Origin: Mycobacterium sp. ELW1
GTDB lineage: Bacteria; Actinomycetota; Actinomycetes; Mycobacteriales; Mycobacteriaceae
DNA: 64,000 nucleotides
NCBI RefSeq assembly: GCF_008329905.1
Contig: NZ_CP032155.1
Location: 6,076,001 to 6,140,000, forward strand
Reading direction: 5' to 3'
Shown: positions 18,080-26,405 of the stretch, one piece after another
Numbering within the stretch: the stretch's first letter is position 1
How the letters are laid out: every line of letters begins with the position of its first letter
Made by a program: the position numbers and the translations under genes
Notes under the pieces: model-generated
The model's database searches: none
Seen by the model: the letters and a program-made list of their open reading frames with translations, nothing else
Told to the model about the DNA's origin: nothing

Positions 18080-18886
18080 TCACCGCTCCTCGACCGACCA
18101 GGCGATGAGCGGAGCGGTGAGCCGGGCGATGAGCTGATCGGTCAAAGCGCCGAGCACCCCCAGCACCACCAGGCAGAAGATCAGCTGGTCGGCTTGAGAG
18201 AACAGCTGCGCCTGGTAGATCCGGAATCCGAGACCGTTGGTGGTGCCTGTCATCTCCGCGACGACAATCACGACGAAAGCCATCGCCGCACCGACCCGAA
18301 GGCCCGCGACGACGTCGGGTACAGCCTCCGGAATGACGATGCGGTACAACGTCAACCACCTGCTCGCGCCCAGGCACCGCGCGGCCTTGAGGAAGTCCTC
18401 CGGTGTGCTGGACAGTCCGGCATGGCTGCTGATCCAGACCGGCACGAACACGCCGAGCGCGATGACGGTCACCTTGCTGCTCTCGCCAAGGCCGAACCAC
18501 AGGATCGCCAGCGGGACAAGGCCGATGGTGGGAATCGGGGCAAACAGCCGCAGCACCGGCTGAAGCAGCCGGCGACCCGCACGGGTAACCGAGGTCAACA
18601 CCGCCAGGCCGAAGCCGATGACCGCGCCGAGGAGGAACCCGCCGACAGCCCGTTGCAGGCTGTGCAGGATATCGGCACCGAGGTCCCCTGATGCCCACAG
18701 TGACCATCCCGCGCGGGCGATGGTCGGCACCGTCGGAAACAGTGCCCGGGGAAACACACCGGTGGCCGCGATGATCGACCACACCACCACCGCCAGGCCC
18801 AGTCCGAGTGCTGTGGTCCCGGCACGACCGAGCGACGGGTGCACCAGGCGCCGCGCCGGGGCAGCTTCGGTCAGTACGGCACTCAC
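18080..18886 (-). CDS. ABC transporter permease (SsuC/TauC-like)
   Basis: About 268 residues with roughly six transmembrane helices and the inner-membrane-component EAA-like loop (FLKAARCLGASRWLTLYRIV, then IPEAVPDV). It pairs with the adjacent ATPase and lipoprotein. I start it at GTG 18886, which overlaps the stop of the arylsulfotransferase-like gene as GTGA; reading is open further upstream inside that gene. The substrate is probably a sulfonate-like compound, given the family and the upstream neighbour. Confidence 0.9.
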   Translation of the reverse strand: MSAVLTEAAPARRLVHPSLGRAGTTALGLGLAVVVWSIIAATGVFPRALFPTVPTIARAGWSLWASGDLGADILHSLQRAVGGFLLGAVIGFGLAVLTSVTRAGRRLLQPVLRLFAPIPTIGLVPLAILWFGLGESSKVTVIALGVFVPVWISSHAGLSSTPEDFLKAARCLGASRWLTLYRIVIPEAVPDVVAGLRVGAAMAFVVIVVAEMTGTTNGLGFRIYQAQLFSQADQLIFCLVVLGVLGALTDQLIARLTAPLIAWSVEER

Positions 18887-20223
18887 GGGGAGCGCCTGTC
18901 CACCGGGTCTTGTGACCGCCCGGTTCCCGCCGGCACCCACTCGAACGGAACGGCCTGCGAACGATAGATGAGTCTGGTCAACGTACGGCGGTCGACCCCG
19001 TCGACGGTCGGTGTCTTGACCTCCGGCTCACCTGCGACCGCGTAGTCCTCATACGGCGTGAGGTATTCCCACACCACCTGACCCGACGGGGTGACCTGAA
19101 AAATGCGGCCTTGCATGCCCTCGGTGATCAGGGTGTTGCCGTTGGGCAGGCGTTGCGCATTGCTGACGAACGAGCTGAAGAACGTCCAGGCCGGGCGGCC
19201 GGAGTCCTCGGCTGTGTACTGCCACACGATCTCGCGGCTCTGCGGATCGATCTCCAGAACGCGTGAGCCTGCATAGATACCAAGGGCCGCAGGCGGATAA
19301 CCTGCTCCGCCTTGATTGTCGAACACCAGCAGATTGCCTGCGCCGGGCAGCCCGTCGGCGATGAAATGCGGGTTGTGCTGCCCGGAGATCTGGTCCAGCG
19401 GCCGGGGCAGCGAGTGTGAGTTGATGCGCTGATGTTGCGCTCCGGCCGGTTCGTCGAAGTAGGGCCCCAGGCGCCACACGATGGCTCCGGTGCGCCTGTC
19501 GATCAAGGCGATGATGTTGGCCTTGCGAGAACTGATGAGGATGTTGTCGGGCTGGAAGACGGTGGCTGGATCTGCCCGGTGCCATCGGTTGGGGCCGAGC
19601 GTGGAGGCGCTGTTGATCTCCAGGTAGCCCCAGATGTTGTCGGGCTCGCGGGCGACGTTTCGGCGCAGGTAGTCCAAACCTTCGGCACTGAAACCGAATT
19701 CGTCGATATGGTCGCCGGCTTTCCATTCCCAGATGATGCTGCCGTCGGGCGCGACCTCGTAGATTCCCTGATCCCCGACGACCTGCGGGCCCAGTGGCTC
19801 CACGACGCGGGGGATCGCAACCAGCAGGAGCCGGTTGCCGTTGTCGAGCAGTTGCCAGTCGTGGTTCTGCCGTGCGGCACCGCCGGGGGCCTCAGTTCCC
19901 CACTCCCACAGGGTGTCTCCCTCCCAGGACAGCTGGCCGACAGTCCGGTTGGCGTAGATACCGCCGGGAGAGTCGTCCACCTGGCTCAGCTGCACGCCGA
20001 TATCGCCGATACGTCCGCCGTTCAGGGCAGGGTCGATGATGCGTGCCGGCACTCCCGGGTGCGGCCACTCGTGACGGACGATGCCGTTGAGATCGATCAG
20101 CCGGGTGACCCCGTCCGCCCCGGTGTAAAGGACATAGCTGGCATGGGCCAACTCCGGATCGTGATACGTCACCCCACTGAACTGAACAAACGCCATGGCG
20201 AGTAGTCCTACCAGCGCCGACAC
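18883..20223 (-). CDS. Arylsulfotransferase (ASST)-family beta-propeller protein
   Basis: A 446-residue protein with an N-terminal hydrophobic anchor or signal (about residues 3-17). It is followed by repeated propeller blades ending in W-x-Y/W: WEGDTLWEWG, DGSIIWEWKAG, AIVWRLGPYF, EIVWQYT, QVVWEY. The motifs NHDWQLLDNGNRLLL and GQHNPHFI, with candidate catalytic His residues, and the NGNTLITEG segment point to the ASST family (PF05935/PF14269-like), which transfers sulfuryl groups between phenols without PAPS. It is probably surface-exposed. It leads the operon with the sulfonate-type ABC importer, which suggests organosulfur scavenging. The start (GTG 20223) has no clear Shine-Dalgarno sequence and is uncertain. 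Confidence 0.8.
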   Translation of the reverse strand: MSALVGLLAMAFVQFSGVTYHDPELAHASYVLYTGADGVTRLIDLNGIVRHEWPHPGVPARIIDPALNGGRIGDIGVQLSQVDDSPGGIYANRTVGQLSWEGDTLWEWGTEAPGGAARQNHDWQLLDNGNRLLLVAIPRVVEPLGPQVVGDQGIYEVAPDGSIIWEWKAGDHIDEFGFSAEGLDYLRRNVAREPDNIWGYLEINSASTLGPNRWHRADPATVFQPDNILISSRKANIIALIDRRTGAIVWRLGPYFDEPAGAQHQRINSHSLPRPLDQISGQHNPHFIADGLPGAGNLLVFDNQGGAGYPPAALGIYAGSRVLEIDPQSREIVWQYTAEDSGRPAWTFFSSFVSNAQRLPNGNTLITEGMQGRIFQVTPSGQVVWEYLTPYEDYAVAGEPEVKTPTVDGVDRRTLTRLIYRSQAVPFEWVPAGTGRSQDPVDRRSP

Positions 20224-20254
20224 CAGAGGCAGATAGTTCGGATCGCGATGATCT

Positions 20255-20309
20255 AACCGATTTGCGCACCTGTGCGAGCCGCCTACTCTAAACGATTTGT
20301 GCGCACCGG
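20255..20309. promoter_or_regulatory. Two operator-like repeats between ASST operon and LacI gene
   Basis: Two near-identical elements occur: AACCGATTTG-CGCACC (20255-20270) and AAACGATTTGTGCGCACC (20290-20307). The second contains the palindrome GTGCGCAC; the first adjoins a CGCAC-CT-GTGCG inverted repeat (20265-20276). They lie in the 105 bp between the divergent ASST and LacI starts, where a LacI-type repressor would be expected to bind. Confidence 0.5.
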
Positions 20310-20328
20310 CCAGGATGAGACGAAGCGT

Positions 20329-21357
20329 GTGACGATCGCCGATATCGCGCGCCGCGCAGGCACGTCGACGGCCGTGGTCAGTTATGTGCTCAATCCCGGC
20401 TCACGTCCGGTGTCGGACGCATTACGCGCGCGGGTGACCGAGGCGATGGACGATCTCGACTACCGGCCCGACCGGCACGCCCGCGGATTGCGCCGGCAAT
20501 CGCAGTGGGGCCAGATCGGTCTACTCGTCCCTGATCTGACGTTCCCGCTCTACGCCGCACTGGCCGGGTCCATCACTCGGCAGGGCCGCGCTCGGCGGCA
20601 GCTCGTCATCACCGGTAACACCGGTTTCGATGTGGACACCGAGGCCGAGCTCGTGCGTGGGTTCGCCGACGTCGGGGTCGACAGCTTGCTGGTGACCGGC
20701 ATCCTCGACGGCGCCGCGTGCGCGCGAATCTGCGGTCTGTCCCGCATCCCGGTGGTCTGGGTACACACCAACCGCGACATCGTCGGTGCGAAAGTCGTAA
20801 CAGCCGACCATGTTCAAGCCGGCAGGCTGGCCGTCCAGCATCTGATCGAACACGGACGGACGTCGATCGCGTTCGTCGGCGGGTTCACCGAACAGGACAC
20901 GACCTCCGGTGACCGCGACACCGTGCAACAGCGTTACGCCGGCTACCAGTCGGTCGTCGGCGCCGTTCCCCGGCACGTCCCCACCGACCTAACGCTCAAA
21001 GGTGCCTACCGGGAGGTCCGGAAACACCTGGCGGCTTCGGTTCCACCGGACGGCATTGTCGTGGGCACCTATGGACAAGCGGCAGCCGTGCTGCGGGCCC
21101 TAGCCGATTCGGGCTTGAAGGTGCCCGATGACGTCGCGGTGGTGGCCTTCGACGGTGACAACCGAAATGCCTACGGCCAGATCATCCTGACCACCGTGCA
21201 GCAACCGCTGGAAGCGATGACCGAGGTGGCTCTCGACCTGGCGTTAGGGCTTCGCTCTGAAAGCAATTGTCCCCCAGCCCTGTTCGAGGTGAGCCTCAGC
21301 CCTGGTGAGAGCTGTGGATGCGCGGTGCCACCCGGCTACGCGGCGGGCGCGTCCTAG
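20329..21357 (+). CDS. LacI family transcriptional regulator
   Basis: About 342 residues. The N terminus VTIADIARRAGTSTAVVSYV, then LNPGSRPVS, is a classical LacI helix-turn-helix plus hinge. A periplasmic-binding-like effector domain follows (IGLLVPDLTFPLYAALAGSI, VAVVAFDGDN). I choose GTG 20329 because LacI proteins start within a few residues of this motif; GTG codons at 20299 and 20272 are alternatives that would lie inside the operator-like repeats. It is divergent from the ASST/ABC operon and co-directional with the NCS1 permease and monooxygenase, so it may regulate both. Confidence 0.88.
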   Translation: MTIADIARRAGTSTAVVSYVLNPGSRPVSDALRARVTEAMDDLDYRPDRHARGLRRQSQWGQIGLLVPDLTFPLYAALAGSITRQGRARRQLVITGNTGFDVDTEAELVRGFADVGVDSLLVTGILDGAACARICGLSRIPVVWVHTNRDIVGAKVVTADHVQAGRLAVQHLIEHGRTSIAFVGGFTEQDTTSGDRDTVQQRYAGYQSVVGAVPRHVPTDLTLKGAYREVRKHLAASVPPDGIVVGTYGQAAAVLRALADSGLKVPDDVAVVAFDGDNRNAYGQIILTTVQQPLEAMTEVALDLALGLRSESNCPPALFEVSLSPGESCGCAVPPGYAAGAS

Positions 21358-21427
21358 TCGCGTGGCAAAAAATCAGCTCGACGCAATAGCTATCCGGCCC
21401 AGCACCGCAGCGTGAACATTGACCCTC

Positions 21428-22954
21428 GTGTCAACTGAGATCGCGCCGTCCACCGGGTCGGCGACCACACCCGCGGAGCCACAACGCTTCTCTGCCATCG
21501 AATCCCGGTCCATCGACTGGATTACGCCGGCCGAGCGCGGCGGCAGCGCATGGCGCGTCAGCCCGCTGTTCTTCATCGCGAACTGGAGCTTCTTCACGAT
21601 CGCGCTGGGTTTCACCGGTCCGTCCCTCGGGCTGAGCATCGGGTGGGCGATTCTCAGTTCGGCGCTCGGCCTCATCGTCGGCACCTTCTTCATGGCGTTC
21701 CACGCCACCCAGGGACCACGGCTGGGCCTGCCCCAGATCATTCAATCCCGAGCGCAATTCGGGTTCTACGGCGTCGTCGTCGTGGTGGCGATGTCGCTGA
21801 CGTGCTACCTGGCGTTCGGCGTGGTGTACACGATCTTGACGGCCCAGGGACTGAGCCAGATCTTCGGCTGGTCACCGGTGCTGGTCGGTCTCGCGATCAA
21901 TGTCATCGGTGGCGGGTTCGCGGTCGCCGGCCATGACCACCTGCACCGGGTGTCGCGCTGGGTGTTCTACATCACCGTGCCACTGGTGGCGGTGTTCTCG
22001 GTGGCCATTCTGATCGGCAAGGCGGGCGGCACAGCCGCCCCTGCGACGGGCGGTGGCTTTGTCGCGTCGGCGTTCTTCACGGTCTTCGCTGTTTCGGCTG
22101 CCTACAACATCGCGCTCGCGCCGGTGGTGTCGGACTACACCCGGTATCTGCCGGTGAAAACACCGTCGCGGTCACTGATCGCGAGTGTCTATGTGGGCGC
22201 CGGTGTTTCAGCGCTGTGGCTGATCTCGGTCGGGGCTTGGCTATCCGCGCGCTACAACGCAAGCGACGCACTGGTGGCGCTCAACGACGCGGGCAACGCC
22301 GTATTCCACGGTTTCGGCGCTGTGTTGGCACTGGCGTCCGCCGCGACGTTGATCGTCTGCATTGCGACCGCCGCCTACAGCGTCACTCTGCAGTTCCTGA
22401 CCGGTGTCGACCTCGTCAGGCGCGTCACGCCCTCGCGCGGGCTTCGCATCGGGGTGACGGTTGCCGCCATCGTCATCTACCTTGTCGTGGGCCTCGGATT
22501 CGGTGACCACGTGATCAACGCCGCATCAAATGCGTTGTCGCTGATGCTGTTTCTGCTGGTGCCATGGACGGCGGTGAATCTGACCGACTACTTCTTCGTC
22601 CGCCGCGGGCATTATGCGATCACTGAGTTGTTCAGCCCGAACGGGGTGTACGGCGGGTGGTCCTGGCGCGGGTTGCTTGCCTACTTCCTTGGATTCGCGG
22701 CCATGCTGCCGTTCGCAGTGCTGCCGTTCTTTACCGGACCGGCCGGGGAATGGCTCGGCGGCATCGACGTTTCCTGGCTGGTCGGGCTGGTGGTGTCCTC
22801 GGGAAGCTACTTTATCGTCACCCGTCGACTCGACCTCACAGCCGAGCGCGCAGCCATCGAGCGCAGCGATGCGGATCTGCGTTCGCTGGCGGCCGCGCCC
22901 GCAGCGGATGCGCACCGCCCGGCTCAGGAATATGGTCTGCTCGACGGAGAGTAG
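21428..22954 (+). CDS. NCS1 family nucleobase/heterocycle:cation permease
   Basis: About 508 residues with around twelve transmembrane helices. Family landmarks are FFIANWSFFTIALGFTGPSL in helix 1, GPRLGLPQIIQSRAQFGFYG, and NLTDYFFVRRGHY near helix 9-10. NCS1 carriers import cytosine, allantoin, hydantoins and related N-heterocycles. A GTG at 21428 is taken as the start; a TTG at 21419 is possible. It lies 70 bp after LacI and 10 bp before the flavin monooxygenase, suggesting import and oxidation of one substrate. Confidence 0.9.
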   Translation: MSTEIAPSTGSATTPAEPQRFSAIESRSIDWITPAERGGSAWRVSPLFFIANWSFFTIALGFTGPSLGLSIGWAILSSALGLIVGTFFMAFHATQGPRLGLPQIIQSRAQFGFYGVVVVVAMSLTCYLAFGVVYTILTAQGLSQIFGWSPVLVGLAINVIGGGFAVAGHDHLHRVSRWVFYITVPLVAVFSVAILIGKAGGTAAPATGGGFVASAFFTVFAVSAAYNIALAPVVSDYTRYLPVKTPSRSLIASVYVGAGVSALWLISVGAWLSARYNASDALVALNDAGNAVFHGFGAVLALASAATLIVCIATAAYSVTLQFLTGVDLVRRVTPSRGLRIGVTVAAIVIYLVVGLGFGDHVINAASNALSLMLFLLVPWTAVNLTDYFFVRRGHYAITELFSPNGVYGGWSWRGLLAYFLGFAAMLPFAVLPFFTGPAGEWLGGIDVSWLVGLVVSSGSYFIVTRRLDLTAERAAIERSDADLRSLAAAPAADAHRPAQEYGLLDGE

Positions 22955-22964
22955 GGCGGAATCA

Positions 22965-24275
22965 GTGACGAACGCGAAGAAATTTCATCTGGGCTGGTTT
23001 GCCAACTTCTGTGTCGACGCATGGAACGACCAGTGGGGTTCAACCGGCGGCGCGGACTGGTCGGGGAGCTTCTACGTCGAACTGGTGCAGCATCTCGAGC
23101 GTGCGAAGTTCGATTACCTTCTGCTCGAAGACAAGCTGATGGTCTCCGACGCATACGGCGGGAGCTTCGAGCGTGAGCTCAAACACGCGCTGCACTCCCC
23201 CAAACATGACCCTGCGCCGCTGGTTCCGTTGTTGGGCAACGTGACCAAACACCTTGGCCTGGTGGTCACACTGTCCTCGACGTTCTATCCGCCGTTCCTG
23301 CTGGCGCGGCTGTGCAGCACCTTGGATCACCTGACCGGCGGGCGCCTCGGCTGGAACATGGTCACCTCGGCCGAAGACCGCTCCGCGCAGAACTTCGGGC
23401 TCGATGAGCTGCCGCGGCACGACGAGCGCTACGCCCGCGCCCACGAATACGTCGACCTGGTCCGGCAGCTCTGGAGTTCATGGGAGCCCGATGCGGTGGT
23501 TCGTGATCGGGACACCAACACTTTCGCCGACTACACCAAGGTGCACACAATCGATTTCCAGGGGCAGTACTACCGCAGCCGTGGCCCCCTCAATACTGTG
23601 CCGTCGCCGCAATATCACCCGGTACTCGCTCAAGCCGGCGGCTCACCGCAGGGCAAGGACTTCGCCGCCAAGTACGCCGACACGGTGGTGGGGACGGCCG
23701 CCGACCCGCAGGGCATGATCGCCTATCGCGACGATATCCGCCGGCGGGCAGTCGGATACGGCCGTGACCCCGATTCGATCAAGGTGCTGTTCCTGATCAC
23801 CCCTCATCTGGCGGACACCGACGAAGAGGCCTTGGCGAAGCTCAACCGCATCGTCACCAACGATTACTACATAGAACGGACATTGGCTCACCTGGCTGCG
23901 ATCGTCGAAATCGACTTCACCAAATTCGATTTCGACAAACCGCTACCGGACGACCTGGAGACCAACGGTGAGAAGGGATCTCTGGAAGCCTTCATTCAGC
24001 GCGGGAGCGGAAAGACGCTGCGGGAGCTGACTGCCGCGTACCTGTCGACCGAGGATGCACTCGCGGGATCGCCCAGCACGGTCGCCGACAAGCTCGAGGC
24101 GCTGATGGCCGAAGTGGGCGGTGACGGCTTCCTGATCACCGCCCCTGGCATGCGGCTGACCCGCAAGTACGTGATCGAGGTAGTCGACGGACTGGTACCC
24201 GAGTTACAGCGCCGCGGACTGGTTCGCACCGAGTACGACCACACCCTGTTCAAGGACAATCTGTTGTCGTACTGA
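22965..24275 (+). CDS. FMN-dependent LLM monooxygenase of the NtaA/SnaA/DszA type
   Basis: About 436 residues. The features WNMVTSAEDRSAQNFGLDEL, YVDLVRQLWSSWEPDAVV, the insertion FQGQYYRSRGPLNTVPSPQ and PVLAQAGGSPQGKDFAAKYA are hallmarks of the two-component FMNH2-dependent monooxygenases that act on nitrilotriacetate, pristinamycin or dibenzothiophene sulfone. They need a separate flavin reductase, which is not adjacent. I start it at GTG 22965, with GGGCGGA about five bases upstream; reading is open upstream inside the permease gene. Clustering with NCS1 suggests an N- or S-heterocycle as substrate. Confidence 0.88.
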   Translation: MTNAKKFHLGWFANFCVDAWNDQWGSTGGADWSGSFYVELVQHLERAKFDYLLLEDKLMVSDAYGGSFERELKHALHSPKHDPAPLVPLLGNVTKHLGLVVTLSSTFYPPFLLARLCSTLDHLTGGRLGWNMVTSAEDRSAQNFGLDELPRHDERYARAHEYVDLVRQLWSSWEPDAVVRDRDTNTFADYTKVHTIDFQGQYYRSRGPLNTVPSPQYHPVLAQAGGSPQGKDFAAKYADTVVGTAADPQGMIAYRDDIRRRAVGYGRDPDSIKVLFLITPHLADTDEEALAKLNRIVTNDYYIERTLAHLAAIVEIDFTKFDFDKPLPDDLETNGEKGSLEAFIQRGSGKTLRELTAAYLSTEDALAGSPSTVADKLEALMAEVGGDGFLITAPGMRLTRKYVIEVVDGLVPELQRRGLVRTEYDHTLFKDNLLSY

Positions 24276-24292
24276 TCACACAGGCCGTTCTG

Positions 24293-24670
24293 CTACACCC
24301 GGTAGGCGAACCATTCGCCCAGGGAAATCATCGCTGACGCTGCGAGGAGACCGATCGGTATGCCGAGCAGCGGCGTCCACCGGATCCGGGTAACGAGATA
24401 CGCACCCACCAGAGCCGTTGGGGCGCCGACCGCGAGACATACCCAAGGAATCCACACGAGCACATGCTGACCGCGCGCCGACAGCGAGCAGATTCTCTGG
24501 GTGCTGCCCTCGTGGCAGCCATCGGTGGCCATCGCGAGCGGGAACATCGAGAGAAACGCGACGAGAAAGCCAGCCGTCAACAGCAGCGCCAGGATCCCGC
24601 CGAACCACGCCCAGTGCGAATCGAAACGTCCGTGCCCGGGGCGCTCCCCCCGCGGTTGGGGCCCGCTCAT
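24293..24670 (-). CDS. Small membrane protein of unknown function
   Basis: A 125-residue protein with three predicted membrane segments (about 24-46, 70-93 and 98-118) and a short Cys-containing loop, GCHEGSTQRICSL, whose two cysteines could form a disulfide outside the membrane. I do not recognise the family. It is convergent with the flavin monooxygenase (17 bp between stops) and divergent from the SDR gene. Confidence 0.65.
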   Translation of the reverse strand: MSGPQPRGERPGHGRFDSHWAWFGGILALLLTAGFLVAFLSMFPLAMATDGCHEGSTQRICSLSARGQHVLVWIPWVCLAVGAPTALVGAYLVTRIRWTPLLGIPIGLLAASAMISLGEWFAYRV

Positions 24671-24749
24671 GCGATCACCGTAACTCGCGCGCCGAGCGAC
24701 GCCCCGTGGTCTTCACATTGGAGCGCTGAATCCCCACCGGTGAGGCACA

Positions 24750-25544
24750 GTGTCAATGGTGGACATCAACCTCACCGACAAGATCGCCGTCGTCACCGGC
24801 GCCAGCAAGGGAATTGGCCTGGCCATCAGTCAGACGTTCGCGGCCGCCGGCGCCCACGTGATCGCCGGTGCGCGGCACAACAGCGACGAGTTGCAGGCCT
24901 TGGAGGCGGCCGGCTCGGCGACCTTCGTCGCGGCCGACCTCTCAACCGCCGAAGGACCGAAGGCGTTGATCGCCGCCGCCGCGCAACGCGGTGGCCTCGA
25001 CATCCTCGTCAACAACACCGGGGCGGTCACGCCCCGATTCGATGGCCTGCTGTCGGTCACCGACGACGACTGGCTGGCCGGATTGTCGGTGAACTTCCTG
25101 TCCGCCGTGAGAACTACCCGCGAAGCCATCCCGCACCTGCTCAGTCGCGGCGGCGGATCGATCGTGATGATCGGTTCAGTGAATGCGACGCTGCCGGAGT
25201 GGAACATCATCGACTACGGCGCCGCGAAGGCCGCCCTGGCCAACTTTGCCAAGGCCGTCTCGAAGGAGTTCGGCCGCAACGGTATCCGCGTCAATACGAT
25301 CAGCCCCGGCCCGGTGGCCACTCCCTTGTGGCTGGCCGATGACGGGATCGCCGCGCAGTTTGCGGCCGCCAGCGGCGCCACCCCAGATCAGGTGGTCGAC
25401 TCCGTGGTCGCAGGATCGGCGACCGGTCGATTCACCACCGCCCAAGAGGTCGCCGACCTCGCGATCTTCCTGGCGGGCGACCACTGCGCCAACATCACCG
25501 GCTCCGACATTCGCATCGATGGCGGTTACGTCACCACCCTGTAG
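24750..25544 (+). CDS. SDR family oxidoreductase
   Basis: A 264-residue classical SDR. The nucleotide-binding motif is TGASKGIG, an NNTGA replaces NNAG, and the catalytic Ser and YxxxK are visible in GSVNATLPEWNIIDYGAAKA. The late PG motif is NTISPGPVATPLW. It would reduce or oxidise an alcohol/ketone with NAD(P). GTG 24750 follows GAGG closely; ATG 24756 is an equally good start. A degenerate alpha/beta hydrolase and a nitroreductase follow on the same strand. Confidence 0.9.
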   Translation: MSMVDINLTDKIAVVTGASKGIGLAISQTFAAAGAHVIAGARHNSDELQALEAAGSATFVAADLSTAEGPKALIAAAAQRGGLDILVNNTGAVTPRFDGLLSVTDDDWLAGLSVNFLSAVRTTREAIPHLLSRGGGSIVMIGSVNATLPEWNIIDYGAAKAALANFAKAVSKEFGRNGIRVNTISPGPVATPLWLADDGIAAQFAAASGATPDQVVDSVVAGSATGRFTTAQEVADLAIFLAGDHCANITGSDIRIDGGYVTTL

Positions 25545-25562
25545 GAACCCGCAAGGACCTTT

Positions 25563-25710
25563 GTGACAACAAAGCTCATTTCCGACGTCTTCATCCACGG
25601 GCTGTGGATCCACGCCAGGGTGGCTCCGACACCGAGTTCCACGAGTTCGAAGGTCGCGGCCACTCGTTGACCATGGACGACGGCTGCGGGATGCAAACCT
25701 CGATCGGTGA
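25563..25710 (+). pseudogene. Alpha/beta hydrolase remnant with large internal deletion
   Basis: Starting at GTG 25563, with AAGGA just upstream, the frame reads VTTKLISDVFIHGLWIHAR, which matches the first strand and the HGLW oxyanion motif of an alpha/beta hydrolase. From about 25622 a different frame reads GSDTEFHEFEGRGHSLTMDD, which matches the C-terminal GRGHS catalytic-His motif of the same family. The roughly 200 residues that should separate them, including the nucleophile elbow, are missing. The original frame stops at 25670. I read this as the two ends of one gene joined by an internal deletion. The family match is from memory of typical mycobacterial hydrolases. Confidence 0.65.
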
Positions 25711-25751
25711 CGTTTCCCGCTGCAGAACGGACTGACAAAAGGCGGGAAGCG

Positions 25752-26405
25752 ATGTACGACCTCGAGAACGCGATCCGGGACCGGCGGTCCATCCGCTTGT
25801 TTCTCCGTGACAAGCCGGTGCCGGAGGAGTTGATCACCGAATCGCTCGAGCTCGCAATCCGCGCGCCGTCCAACTCCAACATCCAACCGTGGCAAGTGGT
25901 CTTCGCTTCCGGGCCGGCCCGTGACCGCCTGGCCGAAGCGCTTCTTGAGCAGGCTGATATCGAGGCGCCCAACGTGCCGCAGCTTCCCGAATCTTTCGCC
26001 CACCTCCGCCGGGAGCTGGGGGCACTCGTGTACGGCACCATGGGTATCGCACGCCACGATGCGGAGGCCAGACGCCTTGCGGTGCTGCGCAACTGGGAGT
26101 TCTTCCGCGCTCCCCTGGCCGGCATCGTCTGCATGCACCGCGACCTGGACCACGTAGACGCGGTGGGGGTCGGCATGTTCCTGCAGACCTTCTTGCTCGC
26201 GCTCACCGCGCGTGGACTCGGCAGCTGCGTTCAGGTCTCGGTGGCCGGCTATCCCGAGGTGCTCCGCGAGCAGCTGGGCATCGGCGAGGAGATGCGCATC
26301 CTGTGCGGTGTTGCGATCGGCTATCCCGATCCGGAATTCGCCTGCAATCAGCTGACTGTGCCGCGCAATCCACTCGCCGACAACATCACCTTCATCGACA
26401 GCTGA
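25752..26405 (+). CDS. Nitroreductase family FMN oxidoreductase
   Basis: About 217 residues. The N terminus has the RRSIRLF motif, followed by LAIRAPSNSNIQPWQVVFAS, the FMN-binding start typical of the family. The GLGSCVQVSVAGYPEVLREQ segment and the IGYPDPEFACNQLTVPRNPL tail complete it. Such dimeric FMN enzymes reduce nitro groups, quinones or enones with NAD(P)H. ATG 25752 is chosen for the upstream GGCGGGAAG and because the fold begins there. Its stop is directly adjacent to the convergent DUF1906 gene. Confidence 0.88.
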   Translation: MYDLENAIRDRRSIRLFLRDKPVPEELITESLELAIRAPSNSNIQPWQVVFASGPARDRLAEALLEQADIEAPNVPQLPESFAHLRRELGALVYGTMGIARHDAEARRLAVLRNWEFFRAPLAGIVCMHRDLDHVDAVGVGMFLQTFLLALTARGLGSCVQVSVAGYPEVLREQLGIGEEMRILCGVAIGYPDPEFACNQLTVPRNPLADNITFIDS

